DNA of 64,000 bases from Bradyrhizobium sp. RD5-C2 (GCF_019972155.1 NZ_BOVL01000013.1:62001-126000); one strand, 5' to 3'. Shown: positions 16,717 to 25,216, numbered from the stretch's first letter. Program-made: numbers and translations. The notes: generated by a model from the letters alone, not told the origin.

Positions 16717-17316
16717 ATGGGAATGGGACGCCCCCGCGCCTTCGACGCCGATGCCGCTTTGGACCGGGCCATGGACGTATTCTGGCGCCACGGTTACGAG
16801 GGGACCACGATCGCCCAGCTCACCGAGGCGATGAGCATCAATCCGCCCAGCCTCTACGCCGCCTTCGGCAGCAAGGAAGGTCTGCTGAAGGCCGCGCTCG
16901 ACCGCTATTCCGAAAAGCGCGACGCCTGGATGGAAAAGGTTGTGGGCGCCTCGACTGCGCGAGAGGTAGCCGAAGGATTCCTGATGGAGCACGCGGACGC
17001 CCAGACCGATCCCGCCAACCCGCCCGGTTGTCTGCTGGTCCAGGGCGGCCTTGCCTGCGGCACCGGCTCGGAAAATGTTCCGTTCGAACTGGCGGCGCGC
17101 CGCACCCGCACCGAAGACCAGCTGCGCGAGCGCTTTGTCCGCGCCAAGGCCGAACGCGACCTCGGCGAGAACGCCGATCCGGTCACGCTTGCTCGCTATC
17201 TCTCCGCGGTCACATCCGGCATGTGCGTGATGGCCTCCTCGGGCGCCGACCGCAACACGCTGCGCGAGATCGCGGCGGTGTCGCTGAAGGCGTTCGATGA
17301 GCAGGCGAAGGCCTGA
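16717..17316 (+). CDS. TetR/AcrR family transcriptional regulator
   Basis: This 199-residue repressor has a clear N-terminal helix-turn-helix: GRPRAFDADAALDRAMDVFWRHGYEGTTIAQLTEAMSIN is the standard TetR opening (split: GRPRAFD, FWRHGYEGTTIAQLT, SLYAAFGSKEGLL). The C-terminal half, with NPPGCLLVQGGLACGTGS, resembles the TetR subgroup that controls RND pumps or AefR/ComR-like targets. It is transcribed divergently from the RND operon, so it most likely represses that operon and itself, relieved by a pump substrate. The start has CGGAG upstream. It ends 12 bases before a convergent PPOX gene. Confidence 0.9.
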   Translation: MGMGRPRAFDADAALDRAMDVFWRHGYEGTTIAQLTEAMSINPPSLYAAFGSKEGLLKAALDRYSEKRDAWMEKVVGASTAREVAEGFLMEHADAQTDPANPPGCLLVQGGLACGTGSENVPFELAARRTRTEDQLRERFVRAKAERDLGENADPVTLARYLSAVTSGMCVMASSGADRNTLREIAAVSLKAFDEQAKA

Positions 17317-17328
17317 GCGCTTCTTTCG

Positions 17329-17940
17329 TCACCACATGGTCTGGCGCGCGCGCTCCGGCCATTCGCGATCGTATGTCTCGCCGCCGACCGTGTGCTCGCT
17401 CATCTCGGCGAGGATCTGACCTGGTGTCGGCAGCGCCTTTGAATCGACCTGCTTGTCCGGATTCCAGAGGTCGGAACGCACGATCGCGCGGGCGCACTGG
17501 AAGTAGATCTCGTCCACATTCATCACGATCACCGTACGCGGCGCCTTGCCTTCCATCTTGAAGGAGGCGAGCAGCTCCGGCTCAGCCGAGACATAGGCGC
17601 GGCCATTGACGCGCAGCGTGCTGCCCGAGCCCGGAATCAGGAACAACAGCCCGACGCGAGGATCGCGAACGATATTGCGCAGCGAATCGCAGCGATTGTT
17701 GCCGCGGCGATCCGGCATCATCAGCGTTTTCGAATCATGGATGCGCACGAAGCCCGGCAGGTCGCCGCGCGGCGAGCAGTCGAGCCCCTCGGGCCCTGAG
17801 GTCGCAAGCGACACGAACGGCGACTTCTCGATGAGCACACGATAGAGCGGCGTCACGTGATCGGCGACCTTCACGGTCGACGCGTCATTCGGGAAGCCGT
17901 AGATCGCCTCAAGCTGCTCGATCGTGGAAATCACCGACAT
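17329..17940 (-). CDS. Pyridoxamine 5'-phosphate oxidase-family FMN-binding protein
   Basis: This 203-residue split-barrel protein is of the PPOX-like group. Segments seen are KSPFVSLATSGPEGLDCSPRGD (flavin-binding strand pair), LMMPDRRGNNRCDSLRNIV (FMN phosphate contact) and PRVGLLFLIPGSGSTLRVNGRA. This matches the MSMEG_1061-type FMN-dependent subgroup rather than true PdxH. Its ATG has AAGGAGA upstream. It lies 35 bases downstream of phnN on the same strand and may be read through from the phn operon, but no phosphonate role is known to me. Confidence 0.82.
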   Translation of the reverse strand: MSVISTIEQLEAIYGFPNDASTVKVADHVTPLYRVLIEKSPFVSLATSGPEGLDCSPRGDLPGFVRIHDSKTLMMPDRRGNNRCDSLRNIVRDPRVGLLFLIPGSGSTLRVNGRAYVSAEPELLASFKMEGKAPRTVIVMNVDEIYFQCARAIVRSDLWNPDKQVDSKALPTPGQILAEMSEHTVGGETYDREWPERARQTMW

Positions 17941-17975
17941 TCGTGCTGTTCTCCTTTGTGGCTGGTCGTCTCTTG

Positions 17976-18572
17976 CTACTCGTCCCAGCGCTCGCCCTTG
18001 ATGATGCGGACAAGCTGTCGCGCGTGATAGTCGGCGGTGCCGGAATTGACGATGGTGAAATCAGGTATCGACGCGCTTTCGTCGACGGTGCGGGCCAGCC
18101 GCTGCGCGAGCAGGCCGTCGCTGCTGCGTGCCCGCGCAGCCAGCCGCGCCGCCAGCACATCCGGCGGCGCCGTGATCGAGACAACCACGGCATTGGCATA
18201 ATTGCGGCGGGCGGCCGCGATCACCGTGCGGGAGACATTCGCGACCACGGTGCGCCCGGCGCGGATCTCATCGTTGATCGCTCGCGACAGCGCGTAGCGA
18301 TGGCCATGCGCTTCCCAATGCATGGCGTAATCACCGGCGGCGACCGCACGCTGGAGGGTCTCCGCACTGACCTCTTCATTGTCTTCCGACGCCGAGGCCT
18401 GGCGGGTGATCAGGCGGCGGGGAAACACGATGTCGCGGTCATCGGCGCAGGCGGCCTTCGCCAGCCCCAGCAGCGTATCCTTGCCGGCGCCGCTCGGGCC
18501 GACCACCAGGATCAACCGGCCAGGACCGATCGAGGTGGCGTGCTGCGCGGTGGCGACAGGGACTTCGCTCAT
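17976..18572 (-). CDS. phnN: Ribose 1,5-bisphosphokinase
   Basis: This 198-residue P-loop kinase converts ribose 1,5-bisphosphate, the end product of C-P lyase chemistry, to PRPP using ATP. It shows a Walker A GPSGAGKDT near residue 25, FPRRLITRQ (guanylate-kinase-like substrate segment) and HWEAHGHRYALS. The C-terminus has TIVNSGTADYHARQL, typical of PhnN. The start overlaps the phnM stop as ATGA, so translation is coupled. It is the last phn gene of this unit and closes the pathway back to central nucleotide metabolism. Confidence 0.93.
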   Translation of the reverse strand: MSEVPVATAQHATSIGPGRLILVVGPSGAGKDTLLGLAKAACADDRDIVFPRRLITRQASASEDNEEVSAETLQRAVAAGDYAMHWEAHGHRYALSRAINDEIRAGRTVVANVSRTVIAAARRNYANAVVVSITAPPDVLAARLAARARSSDGLLAQRLARTVDESASIPDFTIVNSGTADYHARQLVRIIKGERWDE

Positions 18573-19723
18573 GCGACCCTGGCTCCTTCGCGCCAGACGC
18601 TGCGCACAACAGGCAGATCGCGCGCGACGTGCACGCGGATCAGATCGGCGCGCCTGCCGACCGCGATCGCGCCGCGATCGGACAGGCCAACCGCCTCAGC
18701 CGGCGTCTTGGTCACGGTGCGGACAGCGGACGCAAGATCGATCGCCGGCACATGCCGCGGCAGTTGCAGCGCCGCCATCAAGAGGCTCGACGGGATGTAG
18801 TCCGACGACAGGATATCGAGCATGCCCTCATTGGCGAGGTCGACGGCGGCGATGTTGCCGGAGTGGGAGCCGCCACGCACCACGTTCGGCGCGCCCATCA
18901 GGATGTCGATGCCGGCGGCGTGCAGACCGCGCGCCGCTTCCATCGTGGTCGGGAATTCCGCGACCGCGACCTTGTCGTTGACGGCGTCGACCACGTTCTC
19001 ATCCGTGGTGTCGTCGTGGCTCGCGAGCGGAATCTTGTACTGATGCGCCAGCGCGACGATCGCGCGGGTGTTGGCCACGGCATATTCCTTCTGATAGGCG
19101 AAGCGCCGGGCGAACAGCACGTCGAGCTGGGCATCGGTCATGCCACCGCCCTTGCCGCGGTAGTAATCGCGCAGCTTCACCTCGTCGCGGAACTGGCGCT
19201 GACCCGGCGTATGATCCATCAGCGACATCAGCCGCACGTCGGGCCGGTCGATCAGCTCCTCGGCCTCGGCGACGACATCCGGCATCGGCACTTCGCAGCG
19301 CAGATGCAGGAAGTGATCAGCACGCAGCAGATTCTCCTCGCGCGCGGCCGAGATCGCTGCCGCCAGCACGCCGGCGCGGCCGTCGACATCCTCGGCGCCG
19401 TCCTCGCGCCAGACCCGCAGCGAATCCAGCACGGTGGTAATGCCCGAGGTCGCGAGCTGCCCGTCATAGGAGATCACCGCAGCGACCGGGTTCCAGAACA
19501 CTTTTGGCCGCGGCACGTAGTGCATCTCGAGATGGTCTGTGTGCAGCTCGATCAGCCCGGGCATCAGGAGATCGCCGCCGGCGTCCTCCGCTGCCTCGGG
19601 CGCCCTGCCCTCACCGAACTCGGCGATCTTGCCGTCAGCGATCGCAACCCAGCCCTGCTCGATCACGCGATCGGCGAGGACCAGCCGGGCGTTGCCGATG
19701 ATGGTGTCTTGCTTGGCGGTCAT
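18569..19723 (-). CDS. phnM: Alpha-D-ribose 1-methylphosphonate 5-triphosphate diphosphatase
   Basis: This 384-residue amidohydrolase-fold enzyme removes pyrophosphate from the ribose phosphonate triphosphate formed by PhnI. It carries the canonical signatures LIELHTDHLEMHYVPRPK (metal site and substrate loop), RCEVPMPD, SLMDHTPGQRQF, ASHDDTT, FPTTMEAARG, MGAPNVVRGGSHSGN and LSSDYIPSSL, which are close in pattern to E. coli PhnM. The start ATG has AAGGA upstream. It lies between phnL and phnN in the usual order. A second, more divergent PhnM homologue is encoded at 29.7-30.9 kb. Confidence 0.95.
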   Translation of the reverse strand: MTAKQDTIIGNARLVLADRVIEQGWVAIADGKIAEFGEGRAPEAAEDAGGDLLMPGLIELHTDHLEMHYVPRPKVFWNPVAAVISYDGQLATSGITTVLDSLRVWREDGAEDVDGRAGVLAAAISAAREENLLRADHFLHLRCEVPMPDVVAEAEELIDRPDVRLMSLMDHTPGQRQFRDEVKLRDYYRGKGGGMTDAQLDVLFARRFAYQKEYAVANTRAIVALAHQYKIPLASHDDTTDENVVDAVNDKVAVAEFPTTMEAARGLHAAGIDILMGAPNVVRGGSHSGNIAAVDLANEGMLDILSSDYIPSSLLMAALQLPRHVPAIDLASAVRTVTKTPAEAVGLSDRGAIAVGRRADLIRVHVARDLPVVRSVWREGARVA

Positions 19724-19736
19724 TTCAAACGGTCCT

Positions 19737-20447
19737 TCAGGCAGCAGCGGCGAACGAGGTCACGTCCACGATACGGTCGGCAATCAGATGGCGGATTTCG
19801 TCGTCATGGACAATCGCGACCATCGCGACGCCCTTGGTCTTTTTCTCCGCAACCAGCTCGACCACCACTGCGCGATTCGCCGCATCGAGCGAAGCGGTCG
19901 GCTCGTCCAGCAGCAGGATCGGCAGGTCCGAGATGAAGCCGCGCGCGATGTTGACGCGCTGCTGCTCGCCGCCGGAGAAGGTCGAGGGCGGCAAGGTCCA
20001 CAGCCGCTCCGGGATGTTGAGGCGACGCAGCAGTTTCCCGGCGCGTTCGCGAGCTTCCTCGCGCGCTACGCCGTTGGCGATCAACGGCTCGGCGACGACG
20101 TCGATCGTCGCCACCCGCGGCACCGCGCGCAGGAACTGGCTGACATAGCCGATCGTCGAGCGGCGGATGCTCAACACCTGGCGCGGCTCGGCGGTGGCGA
20201 GGTCGACCACCTTGCCGCGATGGCGGATGCCGATCCGGCCGCTGTCGCAGCGATAGTTGCCGAAGATCATCTTCAGGATCGAGGATTTGCCGGCGCCCGA
20301 CGGGCCCGCCAGCACCACGCATTCGCCGGGATCAGCGTGGAACGAGACGCCGCGCACCACGGGCAGCTCGACGCCGCCCTGCAGATGCATGGTGAAGGTC
20401 TTCTCGGCGTTGGCAAGTTCGATCATCGCGGTCATTGGCAAGCTCAT
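19737..20447 (-). CDS. phnL: Phosphonate C-P lyase system ATP-binding protein PhnL
   Basis: This 236-residue ABC-type ATPase is required with PhnGHI for coupling phosphonate to ATP ribose. It has Walker A GPSGAGKSS near residue 50, signature TFSGGEQQRVNIARG, and Walker B LLLDEPTAS. The length and the ELPVVRGVSFHADPGEC opening fit PhnL rather than a transporter ATPase. The first ATG overlaps the phnK stop as ATGA; internal ATG codons five and eight codons later are alternatives. It acts in the cytoplasm on the C-P lyase core complex. Confidence 0.93.
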   Translation of the reverse strand: MSLPMTAMIELANAEKTFTMHLQGGVELPVVRGVSFHADPGECVVLAGPSGAGKSSILKMIFGNYRCDSGRIGIRHRGKVVDLATAEPRQVLSIRRSTIGYVSQFLRAVPRVATIDVVAEPLIANGVAREEARERAGKLLRRLNIPERLWTLPPSTFSGGEQQRVNIARGFISDLPILLLDEPTASLDAANRAVVVELVAEKKTKGVAMVAIVHDDEIRHLIADRIVDVTSFAAAA

Positions 20448-21241
20448 GGCGGCAGTATCGAGGATACGAGCAGCTGCGTATACGGCTCGCGGGGATCGTC
20501 GAGCACCTGGTCGGTGAGACCAGTCTCGATGACGCGGCCGCCCTTCATCACCATCACGCGATGCGACAGCAGCCGCGCGACCGCGAGATCGTGGGTTACG
20601 ACGATGGCGGCGAGGCCGAGCTCGCTGACGAGGTTGCGCATCAGGTCGAGCAGCCGCGCCTGCACCGAGACGTCGAGGCCGCCGGTTGGCTCGTCCATGA
20701 ACACCAGCCGCGGCTCGGTGACGAGATTCCGCGCGATCTGCAGCCGCTGCCGCATGCCTCCGGAATAGGTCTTCGGCGCATCGTCGATGCGGCCGACATC
20801 GATCTCGACGCGGTCGAGCCAGGTCGACGCGGTGTCTCTGATACGACCATAGTGATTCCAGCCGACCGCCATCAGCCGCTCGCCGACATTGGCGCCGGCC
20901 GAGACGCCCATGCGCAGGCCCTGGGCCGGGTCCTGGTGCACAAAGCCCCAGTCGGTGCGGAACAGGAAGCGCCGCTCGGCTTCGCCAAGCTCGGCGAGAT
21001 CGCGCAGCACGCCGTCGCGCATCCGGTAGGACACCCGCCCCGCGCTCGGCGCCAGCTGCGCGGAGAGCAGTTGCAGCAGCGTCGACTTGCCCGACCCGGA
21101 CTCGCCGACGATCGCCAGCACCTCACCGGGATAGAGCGCGAACGAGACGTCGCGGCAGGCCGGGAGCCGGCCGTAGTTCTTGGCAAGCCCCTCGGCCACC
21201 AGCAGCGGCTGATCGTTGTCGAGGCTCGAGAGCTCAGACAT
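20444..21241 (-). CDS. phnK: Phosphonate C-P lyase system ATP-binding protein PhnK
   Basis: This 265-residue ABC-type ATPase docks onto PhnJ in the C-P lyase core complex. The ATG at 21241 is chosen because AAGGAG lies upstream and the protein then begins MSELSSLDNDQPLL; a longer frame to 21526 is antisense-like sequence. It has Walker A GESGSGKST, signature YSGGMRQRLQIARN, Walker B LVFMDEPTGGLD, and VTHDLAVARLLSHR. The 5' end overlaps the phnJ 3' end by 8 bases, so translation is coupled. The start choice is secure; the long upstream frame was discarded. Confidence 0.94.
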   Translation of the reverse strand: MSELSSLDNDQPLLVAEGLAKNYGRLPACRDVSFALYPGEVLAIVGESGSGKSTLLQLLSAQLAPSAGRVSYRMRDGVLRDLAELGEAERRFLFRTDWGFVHQDPAQGLRMGVSAGANVGERLMAVGWNHYGRIRDTASTWLDRVEIDVGRIDDAPKTYSGGMRQRLQIARNLVTEPRLVFMDEPTGGLDVSVQARLLDLMRNLVSELGLAAIVVTHDLAVARLLSHRVMVMKGGRVIETGLTDQVLDDPREPYTQLLVSSILPP

Positions 21242-22118
21242 GCGCCTTCTCCTTGTGCGGCGCCGCGCTCTCGGTGCCGTGATGGCCGGCGGCCTGGCGC
21301 TGCTCGCAGAAGTCGGTGTCGGAGCAGACGAACATGCGCCCGCCCTTGTCGTCGGTGACGATCTCGTCGAGATAGGAGTCGTCAGCGCCGCACAGCGCGC
21401 AGGGCGCGTTGAAGCGGTAGCGCGTGAACGGGTGATCCTCGAAATCCAGCGAGACCACGGTGGTATAGGGCGGGATCGCGTAGATGCGCTTCTCGCGGCC
21501 GGCGCCGAACAGCTGCAAGGCGGCACAATTGTCCATCTTCGGATTGTCGAATTTCGGCGTCGGCGACGGGTCCATCACGTAGCGGGCATTCACCTTCACC
21601 GGATAGGCGTAGGCGGTCGCGATGTGGCCGAAGCGCGCGATGTCCTCATAGAGCTTGACATGCATCAGGCCGTATTCGGCGAGCGCGTGCATGCGCCGTG
21701 TCTCGGTCTCGCGCGGTTCGAGGAAGCGCAACGGCTCGGGGATCGGCACCTGATAGACCAGAATCTGTCCGGCGTGCAGCGACGCCTCGGGAATGCGGTG
21801 CCGGGTCTGGATTACGGTCGCGTCCGTCGTCGAGGTCGTGGTCGCAACCCCCGCGGTCTTGCCGAAGAACTTGCGGATCGAGATCGCGTTGGTGGTGTCG
21901 TCCGAGCCCTGGTCGATCACCTTCAGCACGTCGTCGGGACCGAGGATTGCCGCCGTCACCTGCACGCCACCGGTGCCCCAGCCATAGGGCATGGGCATCT
22001 CGCGGCTCGCGAACGGCACCTGATAGCCGGGGATTGCAATCGCCTTCAGGATCGCGCGGCGGATCATCCGCTTGGTCTGCTCGTCGAGATAGGCGAAATT
22101 GTATGTCGGCGCGTTCAT
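21234..22118 (-). CDS. phnJ: Alpha-D-ribose 1-methylphosphonate 5-phosphate C-P lyase
   Basis: This 294-residue radical-SAM-type enzyme is the catalytic core that breaks the carbon-phosphorus bond. The ATG at 22118 has AGGAGG upstream and overlaps the phnI stop as ATGA. The Cys set is intact: Cys240 and Cys243 (CALC), Cys265 and Cys271 (CSDTDFC). By family knowledge these bind the [4Fe-4S] cluster and supply the catalytic thiyl residue, one position offset from E. coli. PYGWGTGGVQVT and RHRIPE segments are also conserved. Complete and in standard order, so the locus should be functional. Confidence 0.96.
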   Translation of the reverse strand: MNAPTYNFAYLDEQTKRMIRRAILKAIAIPGYQVPFASREMPMPYGWGTGGVQVTAAILGPDDVLKVIDQGSDDTTNAISIRKFFGKTAGVATTTSTTDATVIQTRHRIPEASLHAGQILVYQVPIPEPLRFLEPRETETRRMHALAEYGLMHVKLYEDIARFGHIATAYAYPVKVNARYVMDPSPTPKFDNPKMDNCAALQLFGAGREKRIYAIPPYTTVVSLDFEDHPFTRYRFNAPCALCGADDSYLDEIVTDDKGGRMFVCSDTDFCEQRQAAGHHGTESAAPHKEKAHV

Positions 22119-23218
22119 TCCGCGGCCTCCTGCATTTCCACGGCCTCGTTGGCCTCCGCGAATTCCTGCCGCAGCTTGCGGAGCAGACCGAGCTCGGACT
22201 GGAAGTCGACGTAGTGCGGCAGCTTGAGATGCTCGACGAAGCCGGTCGACTGGACATTGTCGGAGTGCGACATCACGAACTCCTCGTCCTGCGCCGGCGC
22301 CGCCGCCTCTTCGCCCAGCTCGCGTGCGCGCAGCGCGCGGTCGACCAGCGCCATCGACATGGTCTTGCGCTCGCTCTTGCCGAAGGCGAGGCCATAGCCG
22401 CGGGTGAAGCACGGCGCCTCGGTCGTCGAGCCCTTGAACTGGTTGACCATCTGGCACTCGGTCAGCTCGATCGAGCCGAGCGGCACCGCGAAGCCGACGT
22501 CTTCGGCAAAGAATTCAACCTCGACTTCGCCGAAACGGATCTCGCCGGCGAAGGGATGGTTGCGGCCATAGCCGCGCTGCGTCGAATAGCCGAGCGCCAG
22601 CAGAAAACCCTCGTCGCCGCGCGCCAGATTCTGCAGCCGCAAATCGCGATCGGCCGGGAAGTTCAGCGGCTCGCGCGTGAGGTCGCCGACCGGCGCGTCA
22701 AGATCTGCCTGCGGTGACGATTCGATCAAGCCGTCTCGGCCGAGAATGTCGGTGACCCGCGGCGTCGCCGCCTGCGAGGCTTCGGCGGTCGCCGGCTGCT
22801 CCGGCACAAACCCTTCCGCGAGCTGCGGATCGAGCAGGCGATGGGTGTAGTCGAAGGTCGGCCCCAGGATCTGACCGCCCGGAACGTCCTTGAAGGTCGA
22901 GGAGATGCGCCGCCGCACCAGCATCTCGCCGGTGTTGACCGGTTCGGTGGCGCCGAAACGCGGCAGCGTGGCGCGGAAGGCGCGAACCAGGAAGATCGCC
23001 TCGATCATGTCGCCCCGCGCCTGCTTGATCGCGAGCGCCGCAAGTTCGCGATCGTAGAGCGAGCCTTCGGTCATCACGCGGTCGACGCCGAGCGCGAGCT
23101 GCTCGGAGATCTGCGCCAGCGTCACCTCGGGCACATCGCGATCGCCGCGCCGCTCATGCGCCAGCAGCCGATGAGCGTTCTCGATGGCGCGCTCGCCTCC
23201 CTTGACGGCTACATACAT
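22115..23218 (-). CDS. phnI: Alpha-D-ribose 1-methylphosphonate 5-triphosphate synthase subunit PhnI
   Basis: This 367-residue protein replaces adenine of ATP with the phosphonate, working with PhnG, PhnH and PhnL. It opens with MYVAVKGGERAIENAH, the standard PhnI start, and has RRISSTFKDVPGGQILGPTFDYTHRLLD and a C-terminal HSDNVQSTGFVEHLKLPHYVDFQSEL, both strongly conserved (quoted in part). The ATG at 23218 has GCGGAGTG upstream and follows phnH by 3 bases. The length agrees with the family. Cytoplasmic, part of the G2H2I2J2 core. Confidence 0.96.
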   Translation of the reverse strand: MYVAVKGGERAIENAHRLLAHERRGDRDVPEVTLAQISEQLALGVDRVMTEGSLYDRELAALAIKQARGDMIEAIFLVRAFRATLPRFGATEPVNTGEMLVRRRISSTFKDVPGGQILGPTFDYTHRLLDPQLAEGFVPEQPATAEASQAATPRVTDILGRDGLIESSPQADLDAPVGDLTREPLNFPADRDLRLQNLARGDEGFLLALGYSTQRGYGRNHPFAGEIRFGEVEVEFFAEDVGFAVPLGSIELTECQMVNQFKGSTTEAPCFTRGYGLAFGKSERKTMSMALVDRALRARELGEEAAAPAQDEEFVMSHSDNVQSTGFVEHLKLPHYVDFQSELGLLRKLRQEFAEANEAVEMQEAAE

Positions 23219-23221
23219 CGC

Positions 23222-23830
23222 TCACACTCCGCTTGCGATCAGCCGCGTGGTGCGCGGGATCGCGACAATATTGTCGTCGTGGACCAGCACGACGTCGATG
23301 CCGCGCGGGAACAGCGCTTCGTTGATCGACAGCCGCTGGAACAGGTCGCGCGGCTTGATCATCGCCTGCAACAGCGTGCTGCCGTCGATGCCGGGCCCCT
23401 TCAGCTCGAAGGCCGGGCCCTGCGTCAGACTGTCGACCTGCAGGATCAGCGTGGTGGAGCGGTCAGGATATTCGTTGCTGCCGAACGCGAAATGCTCCAG
23501 CGCCGGCAGGTTCGCGGCATCGCCGATCAGCGCGAAGCTTGCGATCGCGGAATCCACGACCACCGGCGCGCTGGCGTGAAACTTCAGCCAGCGCGCGACA
23601 TCCGGCGTTGCCGACATCGCGGCATCGAGCCAGACCGGCGTGTCGTGGTCGAACAGCGTCAGCGCGATCGCGGCCGAGCCGCGCATCATGTCGGCGGGCG
23701 TTCCGACATCAGCGGCGACGCGCTGCACGCTGCCCGGGCGCGCCATCGCATCCATCACGGAGCGAAACGTGGACTGCGCCGACAGCACCTTGTCGGCAAA
23801 CCCTGCGGGCATTTCGGCAATCGTCGTCAT
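23222..23830 (-). CDS. phnH: C-P lyase core subunit PhnH
   Basis: This 202-residue subunit of the C-P lyase core complex has a PLP-transferase-like fold with no catalytic Lys of its own. The ATG at 23830 is preceded by GAGGGGTG; a longer frame to 23914 runs into phnG and is not used. Typical segments are FRSVMDAMARPGSVQ near residue 22, ALTLFDHDTPVW, GSNEYPDRSTTL and FELKGPGIDG. It is 4 bases downstream of phnG and 3 bases upstream of phnI. Confidence 0.93.
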   Translation of the reverse strand: MTTIAEMPAGFADKVLSAQSTFRSVMDAMARPGSVQRVAADVGTPADMMRGSAAIALTLFDHDTPVWLDAAMSATPDVARWLKFHASAPVVVDSAIASFALIGDAANLPALEHFAFGSNEYPDRSTTLILQVDSLTQGPAFELKGPGIDGSTLLQAMIKPRDLFQRLSINEALFPRGIDVVLVHDDNIVAIPRTTRLIASGV

Positions 23831-23834
23831 TGCA

Positions 23835-24308
23835 TCACCCCTCACCGCGCACCATCGTGTAGAAATCAACCCGCGTCGCCGCGGTCTCGGCGGCCTTGCG
23901 GCTGCGCTCGGCATTCATGGCGACACGCAGCGGCGCGATCACCTTCGCTTCCACCTCGCCGGACAGCTCCGCGGACTGCACCATGGCGTCGCACAGCGCG
24001 ATCATCTGCGCCTTGTGCGCGTCGCGGCCGAGCGTGTAGCCGAAGCCGACCTCACCGGTCACAAGCCGCACCGCCGCGCGCGACACCGTCGCCTCGCCGA
24101 GATTGAATGGCGCACCGTCACCGCCGATCCGCCCGCGCATCATCACGAGGCCGTTCTCCGGCTCGCGCAGGTTCTCATGGCTGGGCACCGCGATCGCCGC
24201 CAGCCTGCCTGCGATGTCGGCCGCAGCGGAGTGCGCCAGCACCGTCATCGCGGCCTTGCGCTGGGCCTGTTTGCTGTCTGGTCCGGTCGAACTCATGGTC
24301 GGATTCAT
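23835..24308 (-). CDS. phnG: C-P lyase core subunit PhnG
   Basis: This 157-residue protein is the first gene of the C-P lyase operon. The start at ATG 24308 is chosen because AAGG lies upstream; an ATG at 24350 would fall inside the regulator operator. Conserved parts are GLVMMRGRIGGDGAPFNLGE, GFGYTLGRDAHKAQMIALCDA and a C-terminal TRVDFYTMVRGE. PhnG forms the core complex with PhnH, PhnI and PhnJ. The promoter region holds a perfect palindrome ending 17 bases upstream and a Pho-box-like repeat farther up. Confidence 0.93.
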   Translation of the reverse strand: MNPTMSSTGPDSKQAQRKAAMTVLAHSAAADIAGRLAAIAVPSHENLREPENGLVMMRGRIGGDGAPFNLGEATVSRAAVRLVTGEVGFGYTLGRDAHKAQMIALCDAMVQSAELSGEVEAKVIAPLRVAMNAERSRKAAETAATRVDFYTMVRGEG

Positions 24309-24324
24309 GGGCAACCTTGCTTGC

Positions 24325-24356
24325 ATCAAGTTGTCTATGATAATAGACAACTTGAT
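24325..24356. promoter_or_regulatory. PhnF operator between phnG and phnF
   Basis: ATCAAGTTGTCTAT and ATAGACAACTTGAT form a perfect palindrome (14-base arms, GATA centre). The GTCTAT/ATAGAC core agrees with the TAGAC-type sites bound by PhnF and other HutC-class GntR regulators. It lies 16 bases upstream of the phnG start and 56 upstream of the divergent phnF, so one site can control both. Confidence 0.8.
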
Positions 24357-24367
24357 AGCCGAGCGCC

Positions 24368-24385
24368 ATGACTGTTTCGTGACAA
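24368..24385 (-). promoter_or_regulatory. Pho-box-like repeat upstream of phnG
   Basis: ATGACTG and GTGACAA are separated by 4 bases, so TGAC recurs at an exact 11-base step (24369 and 24380). On the minus strand this reads as two CTGTCAT-like PhoB half-sites 60 to 77 bases upstream of phnG and beyond the PhnF operator. One pair only, so moderate confidence. Confidence 0.5.
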
Positions 24386-24412
24386 ACCGAAGATTTCTGG
24401 TATCACCGCGCC

Positions 24413-25138
24413 ATGAGCATGCAGGAAAGTTCTGGCGTCGCCTTGTGGCGGCAAGTCGCTGACGGCATCGAGCGCGGCATCGCCGACGGCCGCTTTGCTG
24501 CGGGCGAAAAGCTGCCCGGCGAGATGGAGATCGCCGAGACTTACCGGGTCAACCGCCACACTGTGCGGCGGGCGCTCGCCGCATTGGCGGAGCGCGGCCT
24601 GGTGCGCGCCGAGCGCGGCAGCGGCACCTATGTCGAAGCTCAGCGCCTTGCCTATCCGCTACGCTCACGCACGCGATTCTCCGAGATCGTCGGCGCCGGC
24701 GGCCACGAGCCGCGCGGCCAACTGATCGATGCAGGCAGCGACGTCGCCAATCGCGAGATCGCGCGCGAGCTCGGCCTGAAGATCGGTGCGCCGCTGATCC
24801 GGATCGAGGCGGTGCGGCTCGCCGACCGGACGCCGATCTGTGTTTCGACTACCTGGCTGTCGGCCGAGCGGTTTCCCGATGCCGGCAGCGTATTCGCCGA
24901 TGTTCGCTCGATGACCAAGCTGCTCGGGCATTTCGGCGTGAGGGACTACCGCCGCGCCTCGACCCGAATTACCGCGGCGATTGCCGATGCGACCGACGCT
25001 GCACGGCTCGATTTGCCGCTGGGCCGGCCGGTGCTGGTGGTCGACGCCACCGACGTCGACATGCTGGATCGCCCGCTGGTGACCAAACGCTCGCGCTTTG
25101 CCGCCGAGCGCGTCGAGTTTCTCGTCGAGAATAGCTGA
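24413..25138 (+). CDS. phnF: GntR-family phosphonate operon regulator
   Basis: This 241-residue regulator of the HutC subfamily has an N-terminal winged helix (LWRQVADGIERGIADGRF, then GEKLPGEMEIAETYRVNRHTVRRALAAL) and a UTRA ligand-binding domain from about residue 90 (RFSEIVGAGGHEP, RIEAVRLADRTPICVSTTWL). The protein starts MSMQESSGVALWRQV. It is divergent from phnG, and a perfect 14-base-arm palindrome in between is its likely operator. By homology it represses phn genes until phosphate or phosphonate status changes. Confidence 0.9.
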   Translation: MSMQESSGVALWRQVADGIERGIADGRFAAGEKLPGEMEIAETYRVNRHTVRRALAALAERGLVRAERGSGTYVEAQRLAYPLRSRTRFSEIVGAGGHEPRGQLIDAGSDVANREIARELGLKIGAPLIRIEAVRLADRTPICVSTTWLSAERFPDAGSVFADVRSMTKLLGHFGVRDYRRASTRITAAIADATDAARLDLPLGRPVLVVDATDVDMLDRPLVTKRSRFAAERVEFLVENS

Positions 25139-25176
25139 GCGTGCCGCCACACTGACGGTGCACCGCTTTCGCGCCA

Positions 25177-25199
25177 CCTTCTCCCACAAGGGGAGAAGG
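25177..25199. terminator. Bidirectional hairpin between phnF and phnE
   Basis: CCTTCTCCC and GGGAGAAGG pair perfectly around a 5-base loop in the 78-base gap between the convergent phnF and phnE2 stops. There is no clear U-run. The CTCCCC/GGGGAG type also resembles intergenic repeats seen at 51.3-51.4 kb. Confidence 0.5.
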
Positions 25200-25216
25200 A
25201 TTGAGCGCGCGGCAAG

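Noticed and set aside
21242..21526. Longer phnK frame with an Arg/Ser/Pro-rich N-terminus
   Set aside because: It overlaps phnJ coding sequence in another frame; the ATG at 21241 with AAGGAG and the family length settle the start.
22119..22457. N-terminal extension of phnJ
   Set aside because: It lies over phnI in another frame; the ATG at 22118 has AGGAGG and gives the family length of 294.
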